Shown: positions 33,046 to 43,014, numbered from the stretch's first letter. The stretch: 64,000 nt of DNA from Spongiibacter nanhainus (GCF_016132545.1 NZ_CP066167.1:2879001-2943000); one strand, 5' to 3'. A program made the numbers and translations. The notes: generated by a model not told the origin, from the sequence alone.

Positions 33046-33960
33046 TTAACGGGCAAACAGGGCCAGGGCGGCAGCGGCAACCTCGGCGGGAAATTCGTGA
33101 TGCATATTGTGGCTGGCCCCTTCCAGCACCAGATCGCTGCGTTGCTGATAGCATGCCAGGCGCTCGGCGAGCTGTTCTTCATGGCCGGCAAAGGCCTTGC
33201 TGACAAAGGAAGCAGTGCCCCGCACCACCAAGGTCTGGGCGGAAATATTGCGCAGCAGTTCGGTGATTTGATCAGGGTGGGGATAGATGGGCGCCACTTG
33301 ACGGGCCTCCGCATCGGCCCGGGGAATAAAACCGCCATCGTCGGCGGGCCTCAGAAAATGCTCCGCCAGAAAGGCGGCTCGGGAGCGGCTCAGCAAGGGG
33401 TTCTGTCCAGTCATGCGCTGAACGAATTCCTCACGGCTCTGGTAAGCCCGGGTGCGGCCTCGGGAGCCATTCAGCCAGCGGGCCACTTGATGAGGCAAGG
33501 GCTTGCCGAACTCGCCGCTGGGCATGGGCGCCAAGCCCTCCAGATTGACAAAGTGACTGACCCGTTCCGCACGGGCGCTGGCATAAATACTCGACAGGTT
33601 GGCCCCCATGCTGTGGGCAATAATCTTTAGGGGCTCTTCCCTGGCGTAGTGACGGATCACCTGTTCCATATCGCCGAGAAAGCCGATAAACATGGACCCG
33701 CCGGGGCGGGGCTCGGAGTGGCCATAACCACTCCAATCAGGCGCCATCAGATGCCAGGCCTGATCAGACTGGGCCAGAATTTCATCCACCAAGAACTGCC
33801 AGGTCACCGAGGAATCCATCCAACCGTGAAACAAAAATACTTTCGGCGCGCCCTGCTCGCCCCAGTGGCGGACGTGGTATTTCACCCCCCGGATCGGCAG
33901 ATACTCAGACCAGGACGCACTGAACTCGTCCTGATGCAGTGCCGCGTCGACACAGGCCAT
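33046..33960 (-). CDS. Alpha/beta-hydrolase
   Basis: A 304-residue alpha/beta-hydrolase. The oxyanion region reads FLFHGWMDSS, the nucleophile serine lies in AHSMGAN, and a C-terminal ASHNMHHE supplies the histidine, so a catalytic triad is plausible. It resembles ester and meta-cleavage-product-type hydrolases but nothing narrower can be read. Its start overlaps the stop of the crotonase gene by one base (TGATG), indicating translational coupling. It may release a CoA, ester or ring-cleavage product in the pathway. Confidence 0.85.
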   Translation of the reverse strand: MACVDAALHQDEFSASWSEYLPIRGVKYHVRHWGEQGAPKVFLFHGWMDSSVTWQFLVDEILAQSDQAWHLMAPDWSGYGHSEPRPGGSMFIGFLGDMEQVIRHYAREEPLKIIAHSMGANLSSIYASARAERVSHFVNLEGLAPMPSGEFGKPLPHQVARWLNGSRGRTRAYQSREEFVQRMTGQNPLLSRSRAAFLAEHFLRPADDGGFIPRADAEARQVAPIYPHPDQITELLRNISAQTLVVRGTASFVSKAFAGHEEQLAERLACYQQRSDLVLEGASHNMHHEFPAEVAAAALALFAR

Positions 33961-34754
33961 CAGCGAACCTCGTAGTTCTTGGCAGCCGCCCGCGCCGCAG
34001 CCACATCCAGTTCCTGGGCGGCCTTTGGGTTACCGATTTCGCACAGACGCAGGGCGTGGTTCAGGGCCGCGTCCCGGGGCATATCCAGGCCTTCCCAGAT
34101 GGCGCGAACGGTGTTCTGGGTGGCACTGGGGGGCTTGGCGGCAATTTTTGCAGCCAGTTCCTGGGCCCGCGACCACAACTTATCGGCGGCCACTATTTCG
34201 GTCACCAAGTTGATGCGCAGGGCCGTCTCGGCAGAGACTCGCTCGTCGCCGCCCATCAGGGAAATGCGCAGTACCTCCTGCAGGGGCACCCGGTAGCCCA
34301 TCCCCACCGGCTCAACGCCGCAGACCATGCCGTAACTGACATGAGGGTCAAAAAACTGGGCATCGTCGGAGCAGATCACGAAGTCCGCCTGATTGAGAAA
34401 GTAAAAAGCCCCGGCACAGCACAAGCCATGAACCGCGACGATAACTGGCTTCCAGCATTTGTTAGAGCGAGGGCCAAAATAGTCGCCTGGGTCCTTTATA
34501 TAAAAGGGGTTCGTGCTTTGATCGGCACTCACGCCCGCGTTCACATCGGCGCCGGTACAAAAAGCGCGACCGGCGGCGGCGCGGATCACCACCGCGTTAA
34601 TGCCGTCGTCCTCATTGATACGCTGCCATAGCGCCTCAAATTCCTGGCACATTTCCAGGGTGAAGGCGTTCATCGCCTCGGGACGATTCAGGGTAATGGT
34701 GGCGACCTTGTCGACACACTCAAACAAGATGGTGCGGTACTCGCTGGCTGACAT
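33960..34754 (-). CDS. Enoyl-CoA hydratase/isomerase family protein
   Basis: A 264-residue crotonase with the oxyanion-hole motifs AFCTGADVNAG and VHGLCCAGAFYFLNQADF. The segment where hydratases carry the second glutamate reads SYGMVCGVEPVG, with Glu in a shifted place, so hydratase activity is uncertain. It is the first gene of a four-gene minus-strand run (crotonase, hydrolase, flavin reductase, thiolase-like). It diverges from the thiolase at 35106; the shared 351-base region contains palindrome copy D. An AAGGATCC leader precedes the ATG. Confidence 0.87.
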   Translation of the reverse strand: MSASEYRTILFECVDKVATITLNRPEAMNAFTLEMCQEFEALWQRINEDDGINAVVIRAAAGRAFCTGADVNAGVSADQSTNPFYIKDPGDYFGPRSNKCWKPVIVAVHGLCCAGAFYFLNQADFVICSDDAQFFDPHVSYGMVCGVEPVGMGYRVPLQEVLRISLMGGDERVSAETALRINLVTEIVAADKLWSRAQELAAKIAAKPPSATQNTVRAIWEGLDMPRDAALNHALRLCEIGNPKAAQELDVAAARAAAKNYEVR

Positions 34755-35105
34755 ACTGCGGATCCTTTTGTCTTATTAGGGTGCGACGTCTTGAGTTGAC
34801 GGCTTTAATTGCTGGCCTTGATTGTACGCCGATGCTGGCAGGGTGTTGTGCCCCCCGCCATCATTCAAGGCCCCCTGCCGATCAAACGGGGAAAGAGGCT
34901 AATCAACGTCATTGCATTATCATATAGATGATTTATATCATTATAGCTGTTATAGTCCAAGCATTACTTTGTCGCCAAGGTCAGTTTTGACCTTTTCCGC
35001 CGCCAAAATCGAGGGGGTGGCGACCCAATAACAAGCATGGCTTCAAGGCAAAAGCCATCAGCCTGCACGATGACAACAACCCGCTAATACGCTGCGAGAA
35101 CATCC
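34755..35105. other. Divergent control region with palindrome copy D
   Basis: A 351-base non-coding stretch between divergent crotonase and thiolase genes. Its centre is AT-rich and carries one copy of the recurring palindrome, about equidistant from both starts. No further gene or RNA is evident. Confidence 0.6.
34918..34933. promoter_or_regulatory. Recurring AT-rich palindrome, copy D
   Basis: TATCATATAGATGATT, 14 of 16 matches to the perfect copy at 54177. It is followed directly by a second partial repeat (TTATATCATTATA), so two molecules might bind. It lies 164 bases from the crotonase start and 172 from the thiolase start, suiting control of both. Confidence 0.55.
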
Positions 35106-36314
35106 ATGACCGATGCCTATATCTACGATCATTTGCGCACCCCCCGGGGCCGCGGACGCCCCGACGGCGGCCTGCACAGTGTGCCCCCCATCGACCTGGC
35201 CGCCCAGACCCTGAAAGCCCTGCAGGTACGCTGTGACCTGGACACCGCCACCGTGGACGATGTGGTATTGGGCATTGTCACCCCGGTGGGCGAACAGGGC
35301 TGCAACCTGGCCCGCCCGGCGGTGTTAATGGCCGACTACGACCAATCCGTATCCGGCATACAACTGGACCGGGCCTGTTCCTCCGGTTTGGATGCCGTCA
35401 ACCTGGGAGCCGCCCAGATCATGTCTGGCCAGGCTGGTATGGTGATCGGCGGCGGTGTGGAGTCCATGTCCCGGGTTCCCATGGGCAGCCAGGGCGGTGC
35501 CTGGCCACGGGACCCCGCTGTGATCAGCAAAACCTATTTTGCCCCCCAGGGCATCGGCGCCGACCTGATTGCCACCCGCAGTGGTTTCAGTCGCAGCGAC
35601 GTGGACCACTATGCGCTGGAAAGCCAGCGCCGGGCAGCAAACGCCTGGCAGCAAGGTTACTTTGATCAGTCGGTCATCACTGTGGTGGACGATCTCGGCC
35701 TGCCCCTGCTGAGCAAGGACGAGCATTTGCGGCCAGGGATTACCCTGGAGGATCTGGGGGGATTGAAACCCGCCTTTGCCGCCATGGGTGAGCAAGGTGG
35801 CTACAATGCCATTGCCCAGCAAAAATACCCCGAGGTATTTGCCATCAATCACGTCCACACCGCCGGTAACTCCAGCGGCATTGTCGATGGCGCCAGTGCA
35901 GTACTGTTAGGAAATTCCGCTGCCGGAAAAGCGGCGGGGCTCAAACCCCGGGCCCGGATTCGCGCGTTTGCCAGTGTCGGCAGCGAACCCACCATCATGC
36001 TCACCGGCCCCGCCGCCGCCAGCCGCAAGGCCCTGAAAAACGCTGGCATGACCCTGGATGACATCGACCTGTTCGAGCTCAACGAAGCCTTTGCCTCGAT
36101 GGTGCTGGAATACATGCGAGAGCTGAATATTCCTCACGACAAAATCAACGTCAATGGTGGCGCCATCGCCATGGGTCATCCGCTGGGTGCCACCGGCGCC
36201 ATGCTGGTGGGCATTGCCCTGGATGAGCTGGAGCGGCGCAATCAACAGACCGCGCTGATCTCCCTCTGCGTGGGCATTGGCATGAGCGTCGCCACCATTA
36301 TTGAACGCGCCTGA
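35106..36314 (+). CDS. Acetyl-CoA C-acyltransferase (thiolase II type)
   Basis: A 402-residue biosynthetic/degradative thiolase. The acyl-accepting nucleophile lies in DRACSSGLDAV, followed by NEAFAS, the GGAIAMGHPLGATGA histidine motif and the C-terminal CVGIGMS cysteine. All catalytic residues are present, in contrast to the thiolase-like genes at 19412 and 30575. It would release acetyl- or propionyl-CoA from 3-ketoacyl-CoA. It is followed after 35 bases by the FadB-like gene, the usual beta-oxidation pairing. Confidence 0.92.
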   Translation: MTDAYIYDHLRTPRGRGRPDGGLHSVPPIDLAAQTLKALQVRCDLDTATVDDVVLGIVTPVGEQGCNLARPAVLMADYDQSVSGIQLDRACSSGLDAVNLGAAQIMSGQAGMVIGGGVESMSRVPMGSQGGAWPRDPAVISKTYFAPQGIGADLIATRSGFSRSDVDHYALESQRRAANAWQQGYFDQSVITVVDDLGLPLLSKDEHLRPGITLEDLGGLKPAFAAMGEQGGYNAIAQQKYPEVFAINHVHTAGNSSGIVDGASAVLLGNSAAGKAAGLKPRARIRAFASVGSEPTIMLTGPAAASRKALKNAGMTLDDIDLFELNEAFASMVLEYMRELNIPHDKINVNGGAIAMGHPLGATGAMLVGIALDELERRNQQTALISLCVGIGMSVATIIERA

Positions 36315-36349
36315 ATTAAACACCTCTGGGAATAAGCGGGTAGAAACTA

Positions 36350-38497
36350 ATGAACATTGAATTCAATACCATCCACTATTCGGTGAATGACCAGGGCATC
36401 GCCATTCTGCTGATGGATATTCCCGGCAGCAATGCCAATGTGATGGGCGACGATTTTCGGGATGAGCTGTCTGCAGCCATCGACATCATCGCAGCTAACG
36501 AGGCCATTAAAGGCGCCGTCCTCAGCTCCGCCAAAAATGACTTTATGGCCGGTGGCGATCTGAAGGCCATGGTGGATCTATTTGCCGATGTCAGCGATCC
36601 TGCTATCGCCCTGGAAATTGCCAATAGCATCAAGCCGACCCTGCGCAAGCTGGAAACCTGCGGCAAGCCCATCGTCGCCGCCATTAACGGCCCCGCCATG
36701 GGTGGTGGCCTGGAGCTGGCCCTGGCCTGTCATGGCCGGGTGGCCAGCGATGCCACCAAGGTGGTGATGGGGCTGCCGGAAGTGACGCTGGGGCTGATGC
36801 CCGGCGCTGGGGGCAGCCAGCGCCTGCCGCGAATGATCGGCATCCAGAACGCCCTGGAAATCATGTTGCAGGGGCGACCCTTCAACGCTAGCAAAGCCCT
36901 GGAACTCGGCATTATCGATAACGTTGTCAGCGCGGACCAGCTGCTTGAAAGCGCTTGCCAAAAAATTCTCGACGGCCTCAGCCCTCTAAAACCTTGGGAT
37001 CAAAAAGGTTTTGCCATTCCCGGCGGCAGCGGCTTCTTCGATGCCGACCTGGGCAATCTCTACAACTATCTGACCACCACGATATGCCGCGACACCCAGC
37101 GCAATACCCCGGCGCCAATGGCGCTGCTGACAGCGGTGGCACGGGGCACGGCAGTGCCCTTTGATGCGGGCCTGCACATTGAATCCTGCTATTTCGCCAA
37201 ACTGATTCTGGACCCCACCGCCCGCAACATGGTGCGCACCCTGTTCGTGAGTAAGGGGGAGTTGGATAAGCTTCGCCGACGGCCCGAGGGCATTGCAAAA
37301 GCCAGCTTTAGCAGCGTGGGTATTCTCGGCAGCGGCCTGATGGGGGGCGGTATCGCCCAAAGCGCCGTGAAGGCGGGGTTGAATGTGGTGTTGCTGGACA
37401 TCAGCGATGAGCAAGCCACCAAAGGCAAGGCGGTCATTGCCAAAAGCTACGACAAACTCATCGCCAAGGGCCGCATGACGCAGGACAAGGCCGACACCTT
37501 GCTTGCCAAAATCACCCCCTCTGGCGATTACAGCAAGTTGGCCAACTGCGAGATCGTCGTCGAAGCCGTATTTGAAGATGTGGCCCTTAAACAGAAGGTC
37601 TTCAATATGGCCCGGGGGCATATGCCCGCCGACGCCATTCTGGCTTCCAACACCTCCAGTCTGCCGATCAGTGAACTCGGCGACGGCATTGCCAACCCGG
37701 ATCGCTTTCTGGGCCTGCACTTTTTCTCCCCTGTGGAAAGAATGCCGCTGGTGGAGGTCATCCGGGGTAAAGACACCAGTGACAAAACCTTGGCTGAGGC
37801 GCTGGATTTTGTCGCCCTGCTGCGCAAAACCCCCATCATCGTCAACGACTCCAGGGGCTTCTTTACCTCCCGGGTAATTGCCGCCTACCTACAGGAAGCC
37901 TTCGCCATGGTGGCGGAAGGTATATCCCCCACCCTGATCGACAATGTCGCCAAACAGGCGGGCTTTGCGATTGGTCCCCTAGCGCTGATCGACGATATCG
38001 GTCTGGAAAACGGCTACAAAGCCGCGCTGGCAGAGAAAGCGGCCCTGGGCGACGACTGGGTAGAACCCGCCGGATTCAAAGTGCAGCAGCAATTCAATGA
38101 ACTGGGCCGCATTGGCCGCCGGGGTGGCATGGGCTTTTACGACTATGATGGTGGTGTACGCAAACCCTCCACCACCGTCGCCGAACTTTACCCCGCCCCC
38201 GCTGCGGAGGTGGACACCACCGAAGTCAAACTTCGCCTACTCTATGTACAGGCCCTGGAAGCGGCCCGCTGCTATGAAGAAGGGGTGATCACCGACGCCG
38301 CCGAAGGCGACGTGGGCGGCATACTGGGAATAGGCTTTCCCAGCTATACCGGCGGCGTGTTTTCCCTGATGGATACCGTGGGTCCGGAGGCCTTTGTAAA
38401 AGAATTGGACCAACTTGCCGACACCGTAGGCCAGCGCTTTCGACCCAGCGCCTGGCTGCGTGAGCGAGCGGAGAAGGGTAGTAAGTTCTACGCCTGA
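36350..38497 (+). CDS. Bifunctional enoyl-CoA hydratase/3-hydroxyacyl-CoA dehydrogenase (FadB/FadJ-like)
   Basis: A 715-residue fusion. The N-terminal crotonase domain (about 1-200) keeps the oxyanion holes (FMAGGDLKAM, GPAMGGGLELALACHGRVA) and the catalytic Glu in GLPEVTLGLMPGAGG. The dehydrogenase half starts at VGILGSGLMGGGIAQSAVKAG (NAD-binding), with SNTSSLPISEL and GLHFFSPVERMPLVEVI, and then a duplicated C-terminal helical domain. The length and order match FadB/FadJ. Together with the adjacent thiolase and ACAD it gives one complete beta-oxidation cycle in a single transcript. Confidence 0.92.
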   Translation: MNIEFNTIHYSVNDQGIAILLMDIPGSNANVMGDDFRDELSAAIDIIAANEAIKGAVLSSAKNDFMAGGDLKAMVDLFADVSDPAIALEIANSIKPTLRKLETCGKPIVAAINGPAMGGGLELALACHGRVASDATKVVMGLPEVTLGLMPGAGGSQRLPRMIGIQNALEIMLQGRPFNASKALELGIIDNVVSADQLLESACQKILDGLSPLKPWDQKGFAIPGGSGFFDADLGNLYNYLTTTICRDTQRNTPAPMALLTAVARGTAVPFDAGLHIESCYFAKLILDPTARNMVRTLFVSKGELDKLRRRPEGIAKASFSSVGILGSGLMGGGIAQSAVKAGLNVVLLDISDEQATKGKAVIAKSYDKLIAKGRMTQDKADTLLAKITPSGDYSKLANCEIVVEAVFEDVALKQKVFNMARGHMPADAILASNTSSLPISELGDGIANPDRFLGLHFFSPVERMPLVEVIRGKDTSDKTLAEALDFVALLRKTPIIVNDSRGFFTSRVIAAYLQEAFAMVAEGISPTLIDNVAKQAGFAIGPLALIDDIGLENGYKAALAEKAALGDDWVEPAGFKVQQQFNELGRIGRRGGMGFYDYDGGVRKPSTTVAELYPAPAAEVDTTEVKLRLLYVQALEAARCYEEGVITDAAEGDVGGILGIGFPSYTGGVFSLMDTVGPEAFVKELDQLADTVGQRFRPSAWLRERAEKGSKFYA

Positions 38498-38553
38498 AAA
38501 CCGAATTTTAGCGACGCTATCCCGCAACAGATGGCCAGCACCAGGAGACCCCT

Positions 38554-39717
38554 ATGAAAGCTTTGGATGTACGCCCCCCTGCGGCCATGCAGGAGGAAGA
38601 AATCAACCTGTTCACCGACGCCTGCAGTCGCTTCTTTGAGCGCCACGTGACCCCGGAGGTTGCCGAGAAGTGGCGCCAACAGCACCACTGCGACCGGGAT
38701 ATCTGGCAGAAGGCCGGTGAGGCCGGTCTGCTGTGCACCATGATGCCCGAGGAATACGGCGGTAGCGGCGGTGACTTCCGCCATGAAGCAGTCATCATTG
38801 AGCAACTGTTCCGCCACGATGCCAATGGTATGGGTATTACCCTGCAGAACGCCATTCTGGCACCTTACATTCTGATGCACGGCACCGAGGAACAAAAGCA
38901 GCGCTGGCTCCCCGGCCTGGCCAGCGGCGAGCTGATCGGTGCCATTGCCATGACCGAGCCCGGCGCGGGCTCCGATCTGGCGGGCGTTCGCACCACTGCC
39001 AAAAAAGACGGTGACAGTTATGTGGTGAATGGCCAGAAGACCTTTATCTCCAACGGTTCCCAGGCCAACCTGATCTGCGTGGTGACCAAAACCGATACCG
39101 GCGCCGGCAACAAGGGCGTGTCGCTAATGATGGTCGAGACCGACAAGGCTGAAGGCTTCCGTCGTGGACGCATCCTCGACAAGGTAGGCTGCGAAGCTGC
39201 CGATACGTCGGAGCTGTTTTTTGAGGATGTCCGGGTTCCCACAGAAAACCTCCTCGGCGGTGTTGAAGGCAAGGGCTTTGGGCAGCTGATGGCGGAGCTA
39301 CCCAAGGAGCGACTGATCATCGCCCTGCAAAGCATCTACGCCATCGATGAAGCCCTGGCCTGCACCATTGAATACACCAAGGATCGCAAGCTCTTCGGCC
39401 AAACGGTGATGGATTTCCAGAACACCCAGTTCAAGCTGGCCGATTGCAAAACCCTGGGTACCGTCACCGCGGTATTTGTTTTCCACTGCCTGGACCTGCT
39501 ATTGCAGGGCAAACTGGACAACAATATGTCCGCCATGGCCAAACTCTACGCCTCCGAGGCCCAGGGCAAAATCATCGACGAATGCCTGCAGCTTTTTGGC
39601 GGCTACGGCTATATCAATGAATACCCCATCGCCCGCCTGTACCGCGATGCCAGGGGCCAGCGTTTGTGGGGCGGCACCAGTGAAATCATGAAAGTACTGA
39701 TCGCTCGGTCGCTATGA
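38554..39717 (+). CDS. Acyl-CoA dehydrogenase (single-subunit type)
   Basis: A 387-residue ACAD of the common homotetrameric sort: AMTEPGAGSDLAGVRTTA, NGQKTFISNG, and a C-terminal DARGQRLWGGTSEIMKVLIA with the QLFGGYGYINEYP helix. Unlike the other six ACADs in the window it has no partner gene. AGGAG precedes the ATG. It completes the thiolase and FadB-like set, and lies 43 bases before a P450 gene. Confidence 0.9.
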   Translation: MKALDVRPPAAMQEEEINLFTDACSRFFERHVTPEVAEKWRQQHHCDRDIWQKAGEAGLLCTMMPEEYGGSGGDFRHEAVIIEQLFRHDANGMGITLQNAILAPYILMHGTEEQKQRWLPGLASGELIGAIAMTEPGAGSDLAGVRTTAKKDGDSYVVNGQKTFISNGSQANLICVVTKTDTGAGNKGVSLMMVETDKAEGFRRGRILDKVGCEAADTSELFFEDVRVPTENLLGGVEGKGFGQLMAELPKERLIIALQSIYAIDEALACTIEYTKDRKLFGQTVMDFQNTQFKLADCKTLGTVTAVFVFHCLDLLLQGKLDNNMSAMAKLYASEAQGKIIDECLQLFGGYGYINEYPIARLYRDARGQRLWGGTSEIMKVLIARSL

Positions 39718-39760
39718 CCACTACCATATTAGCGAGACTTATTTGCACGGAGTTAATGAA

Positions 39761-40948
39761 ATGAATATCCCAGAGCACGTTCCCTCCGAACTCGTATATC
39801 AGTTTGATCACAATACCGACGAAGGCTTACTAATCGCTCCAGAAGCGCGCTTTCTTGAACTATTAAAAAAGTTTCCCGGCGGGCTGTTTTACAGCCCCTG
39901 CCTGGGCGGCTTTTGGGTGACTACCAACTATGACGCCTACGTTGCAGTGGTGAGAAATACAGAAGTTTTCTCAAGCAAGCAGATCACTGTCCCCCCTACC
40001 GATGGCGCCTATCGTCTGATCCCTGTCAATATTGACCCACCTGAGCACGCCAAGTATCGAAGTGTCCTCGCAAAACAATTTAGTCCGGGACACATGCGCA
40101 AGCTGGAAGGCGATATCCGTATGCAGGCTAACCAGCTCATCGACGAAATCGCGAAAAAAAACTCCTGCGACTTTGTCGCCGAGTTTGCAGAAATACTGCC
40201 AGTTACGGTTTTCATGAAAATGATGGGGCTACCCATCGAGCGTCTGAATGAATTTCGCGAGTGGGCCATGATCGCACTTACCGAAACTGACCCCGCAGTG
40301 CGCATGCCCACCATGATGAAAATCATCGGCTTGATGACAGAGATACTGCATGCCAGACAAACCAGCCCGGAAGACGACTTGATCAGCGTGATTATCCATG
40401 CCGAGATCGAAGGCCGACCCATTACCATGGAAGAAGCCCAGGCCTATTGCCTCCTGCTGTTCCTGGCTGGCCTGGACACCGTGGTGAACGCCATGTCATT
40501 TGGTCTTCGCCACCTTGCCAACCACAAAGAACTCCAGCAGCAATTGCGCGAGAACCCTGAAATAGCACCCGACTTTGTCGAGGAGTCATTACGACGTTAT
40601 TCATTCGTCAATATTGGACGGGTTCTTGCATGTGACTACGAATTCAATGGTCAGTTAATGAAGAAAGGCGAGCTCATTATCGTTCCACAGATTCCCGCCA
40701 ACCTCGACGAGAAAGCCTTCGAAAACCCTTTGGATTTCGAACTTGACCGAAAGGGCAGCAGTCGCCACGTCGCTTTCAATACCGGCCCCCACAACTGCCT
40801 CGGCGCGCATTTGGCGCGCATCGAACTTGCGTTGACCTATCAGGAATGGTGCAAACGTATGCCTGAGTTCGGTGAAGATCCATCGACGACGCCGGTTTTG
40901 GCAGCTGGACCGGTTATGGGCATGCGCAATCTGCAGCTGGTGTGGTGA
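39761..40948 (+). CDS. Cytochrome P450, CYP101-like (second copy)
   Basis: A 395-residue P450, close in type to the one at 1187. AGLDTVVNAMSF at 236-247 strongly resembles the I-helix of P450cam. ExxR is Glu275/Arg278, and the haem loop FNTGPHNCLG supplies Cys346. The ATG at 39761 is chosen because CGGAG lies upstream; the TTG six codons earlier is an unlikely start. It ends a beta-oxidation operon, so it may hydroxylate an intermediate and not the initial substrate. No ferredoxin or reductase is nearby. Confidence 0.92.
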   Translation: MNIPEHVPSELVYQFDHNTDEGLLIAPEARFLELLKKFPGGLFYSPCLGGFWVTTNYDAYVAVVRNTEVFSSKQITVPPTDGAYRLIPVNIDPPEHAKYRSVLAKQFSPGHMRKLEGDIRMQANQLIDEIAKKNSCDFVAEFAEILPVTVFMKMMGLPIERLNEFREWAMIALTETDPAVRMPTMMKIIGLMTEILHARQTSPEDDLISVIIHAEIEGRPITMEEAQAYCLLLFLAGLDTVVNAMSFGLRHLANHKELQQQLRENPEIAPDFVEESLRRYSFVNIGRVLACDYEFNGQLMKKGELIIVPQIPANLDEKAFENPLDFELDRKGSSRHVAFNTGPHNCLGAHLARIELALTYQEWCKRMPEFGEDPSTTPVLAAGPVMGMRNLQLVW

Positions 40949-40992
40949 ACAGGGTAGAAAGCGTAGATACGTAAATTATGTTTCGCACATTT

Positions 40993-41021
40993 GGGAAGGT
41001 AGCGCTCTCGGCTAGCTTCCC
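40993..41021. terminator. Hairpin between convergent P450 and LysR genes
   Basis: GGGAAG (40993-40998) pairs with CTTCCC (41016-41021) and the inner TAGC pairs with GCTA, with one internal mismatch. It lacks a T-run on either strand but sits where a bidirectional terminator is expected. Confidence 0.4.
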
Positions 41022-41088
41022 GCTCAGTCTGGGCTTTCCAAGGTTGTGCAAAGGTTTCCTAACTCGCTTAACGAAGTGTCCGGCAGTA

Positions 41089-42017
41089 TTAGACCACTTC
41101 AGAAGCCGCAGACACAGTACCAAAGCTCAACAGGATATGCTTAATCTGTTGAACCACTTGCACTGCAGCAGGTGACGGCCTACGTCCGGCAAGAAAAGCG
41201 ACAGCCAGTGTGATTGACCAGTTCTGCTCAATATCATCGGGATTGATTCGCAGCAATTCTCCCCCTTGAAGCTCACGCTCCAAAGCCAGGTCAGACAGCA
41301 TCAATACCGCAGCAGATTCCATGGCTATGGTTTTCAGGGCGCCAATATCTTCGCAAACAAAATGCCCCTGCCATTGCACCGGCTTGCCACTGCTGTCGTG
41401 AAGCATCTGATTGACATCAATGCCGCCCACTGCCGGCGAGGCCAGCGGGAATGCCTTCAGGTCGGCGGCAGCAATCCGGCCTTTGCTTGCCAGCGGGTGG
41501 TCGCCACGCACAAACAGCCCGCCCTTATGCTGGCAAAGTGCTTGAATACTCAGCCCACTGTAGTCAGACAGTTGTCCCGCATCGGCAATAAGAAATTCAA
41601 TCTGCTCCGCAACAGCTCAACCAACTTCGCGGCGGACTGTATCTGAACCGACACCTGCAGACCCGGCTTCTCCCTGGCAGCTCCAGACATGACCCTGGGC
41701 AACAAAACGTGGGCCGGCACGGGGCCAACACCAAACTGCAGTTTTCCCAGCTCGACATTACGCATCAAGGCCACGTTGCGCTCCAGACTATTGGCGTGAC
41801 GCAACAGATCCCGTGCCCCGGCAAGCACCTCCTGTCCCGCCACTGTCACCCTCACGCCGTTGGAGTGGCGCTCAAAAAGCATCATTCCCAGTTCTGACTC
41901 CAGGGCCTGAATGCTGCGACTCAGAGCCGATTGGGTAATAAATAACTTTTTGCCAGCCCGGGCGTAGTTGCCGGTTTCCGCCAGTGCCAGAGCATGCTTC
42001 AGCTTGCGCAGATCCAT
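41089..42017 (-). pseudogene. LysR-family regulator, frameshifted
   Basis: Two overlapping frames together give a normal LysR protein of about 309 residues. The first (42017 to about 41608) holds the N-terminal HTH (MDLRKLKHALALAETGNYARAGKKLF, then ITQSALSRSIQALE). The second, shifted frame holds the effector domain and ends at 41089. The switch falls where the minus strand reads GCGGAG near 41607: one extra G (GCGGGAG) would give LLREQIEFLIADAG and restore the frame. It diverges from the sterol-desaturase-type gene at 42117, its likely target, which is also broken. A sequencing error cannot be excluded from one read of the window. Confidence 0.82.
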
Positions 42018-42116
42018 GATTATTACTCATCAAGATAACACTTTTTTTACATTGGACACATCATAAACCCTAGCGCAACATGGTGCCTATAACCAGAATC
42101 CCAAAAGGAGAAATCC

Positions 42117-42917
42117 ATGTCTGCCCAGCTGTCCGTCATTGTCTTGACCCTGGTATTATTGCTGCTTGAGATCATCAAAGGCCGCCACCGTCATGTTTAC
42201 CGCCGGGAAGATCTGATCATCACCGGCGGCTCTTTTCTGTTCGGTCGCACCCTGGTTGCGCCGCTATTGGCCGCCGCCATGGGCATGGGGAAAGCTCATG
42301 CCCAGTCTACAGGGCAGCCTCAGCGAGACCCCGGTCTGGGCTGGTGTGCTGGGACTGCTGCTGATTGGCGAATTTCTGTTTTATTGGATACACAGGGCGG
42401 CCCACAACCCGGTCAAACATCCCCATTTGTTTAACATGCATGCCACCCATCACAGTGCCCGCTTTTTAACCTGTCGGTGATGTCCCGTTACAATGTGTTC
42501 TGGCCGCTGGTGCAGCCCTATTCCTGGATGATTGCGCTGGGCTTTTATCTGGGAATGCAGGAAGCGGCGACGCTGTTTTTTGTCACCATCATGACCTGGA
42601 ATACCCTGACCCATACTAACTTTCGATGGGACGATACCATCGCCAAGTATCTGCCCTTTGGTCCCAGAATTGTGCAGGCAATTGAGTTGATTTTTATTAC
42701 GCCAAAGCTACACCACGCCCATCATGGCTACGGCAAGGAAGGCAAAGCCTTCCGCAATTTCTGTACCCTGTTCAGTTTCTATGACCGACTGTTTGGCACA
42801 CTCTATATACCGGCGGAGCGGCCCCAACATTACGGCATCATTGGCAAAAATATTGATAATACCCATTATCTGGAGCAGTTGTTTTACCCCTTCTACAAAA
42901 CCGCCAAGAAAAAATAG
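42117..42917 (+). pseudogene. Sterol desaturase/fatty-acid hydroxylase family gene, two frameshifts
   Basis: Three consecutive frames join into one integral-membrane di-iron hydroxylase of about 267 residues. Part 1 (from 42117, with an AAGGAG leader) has the N-terminal membrane segments; part 2 (about 42291-42465) has GEFLFYWIHRAAH and HATHHS; part 3 (to 42917) has HTNFRWDD and KLHHAHHGYG. The histidine boxes HxxxH, HxxHH and HxxHH are those of the family. The first shift lies in GGGG near 42290 (one base too many), the second in TTTTT near 42468 (one too few), and the net frame is unchanged. The family hydroxylates or desaturates lipids and sterols. Confidence 0.78.
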
Positions 42918-43014
42918 CGCCTTGCCGCGATATTCTTTAAGCCAATAGGCTGGAGCCCATCTGATCGATGCGGTAGCGGCAAGCTGCGCCGTGCCGGGCA
43001 TTTGGCCCTGCGTT

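Noticed and set aside
32293-33630. A 445-codon plus-strand open frame.
   Set aside because: Antisense to the flavin reductase and hydrolase genes, whose families are unmistakable; no domain or ribosome site of its own.
42117-42917. Programmed ribosomal frameshifting in the desaturase-type gene.
   Set aside because: Two shifts in opposite directions at G and T runs are not a known recoding pattern, no slippery heptamer is present, and the family is always encoded in one frame.
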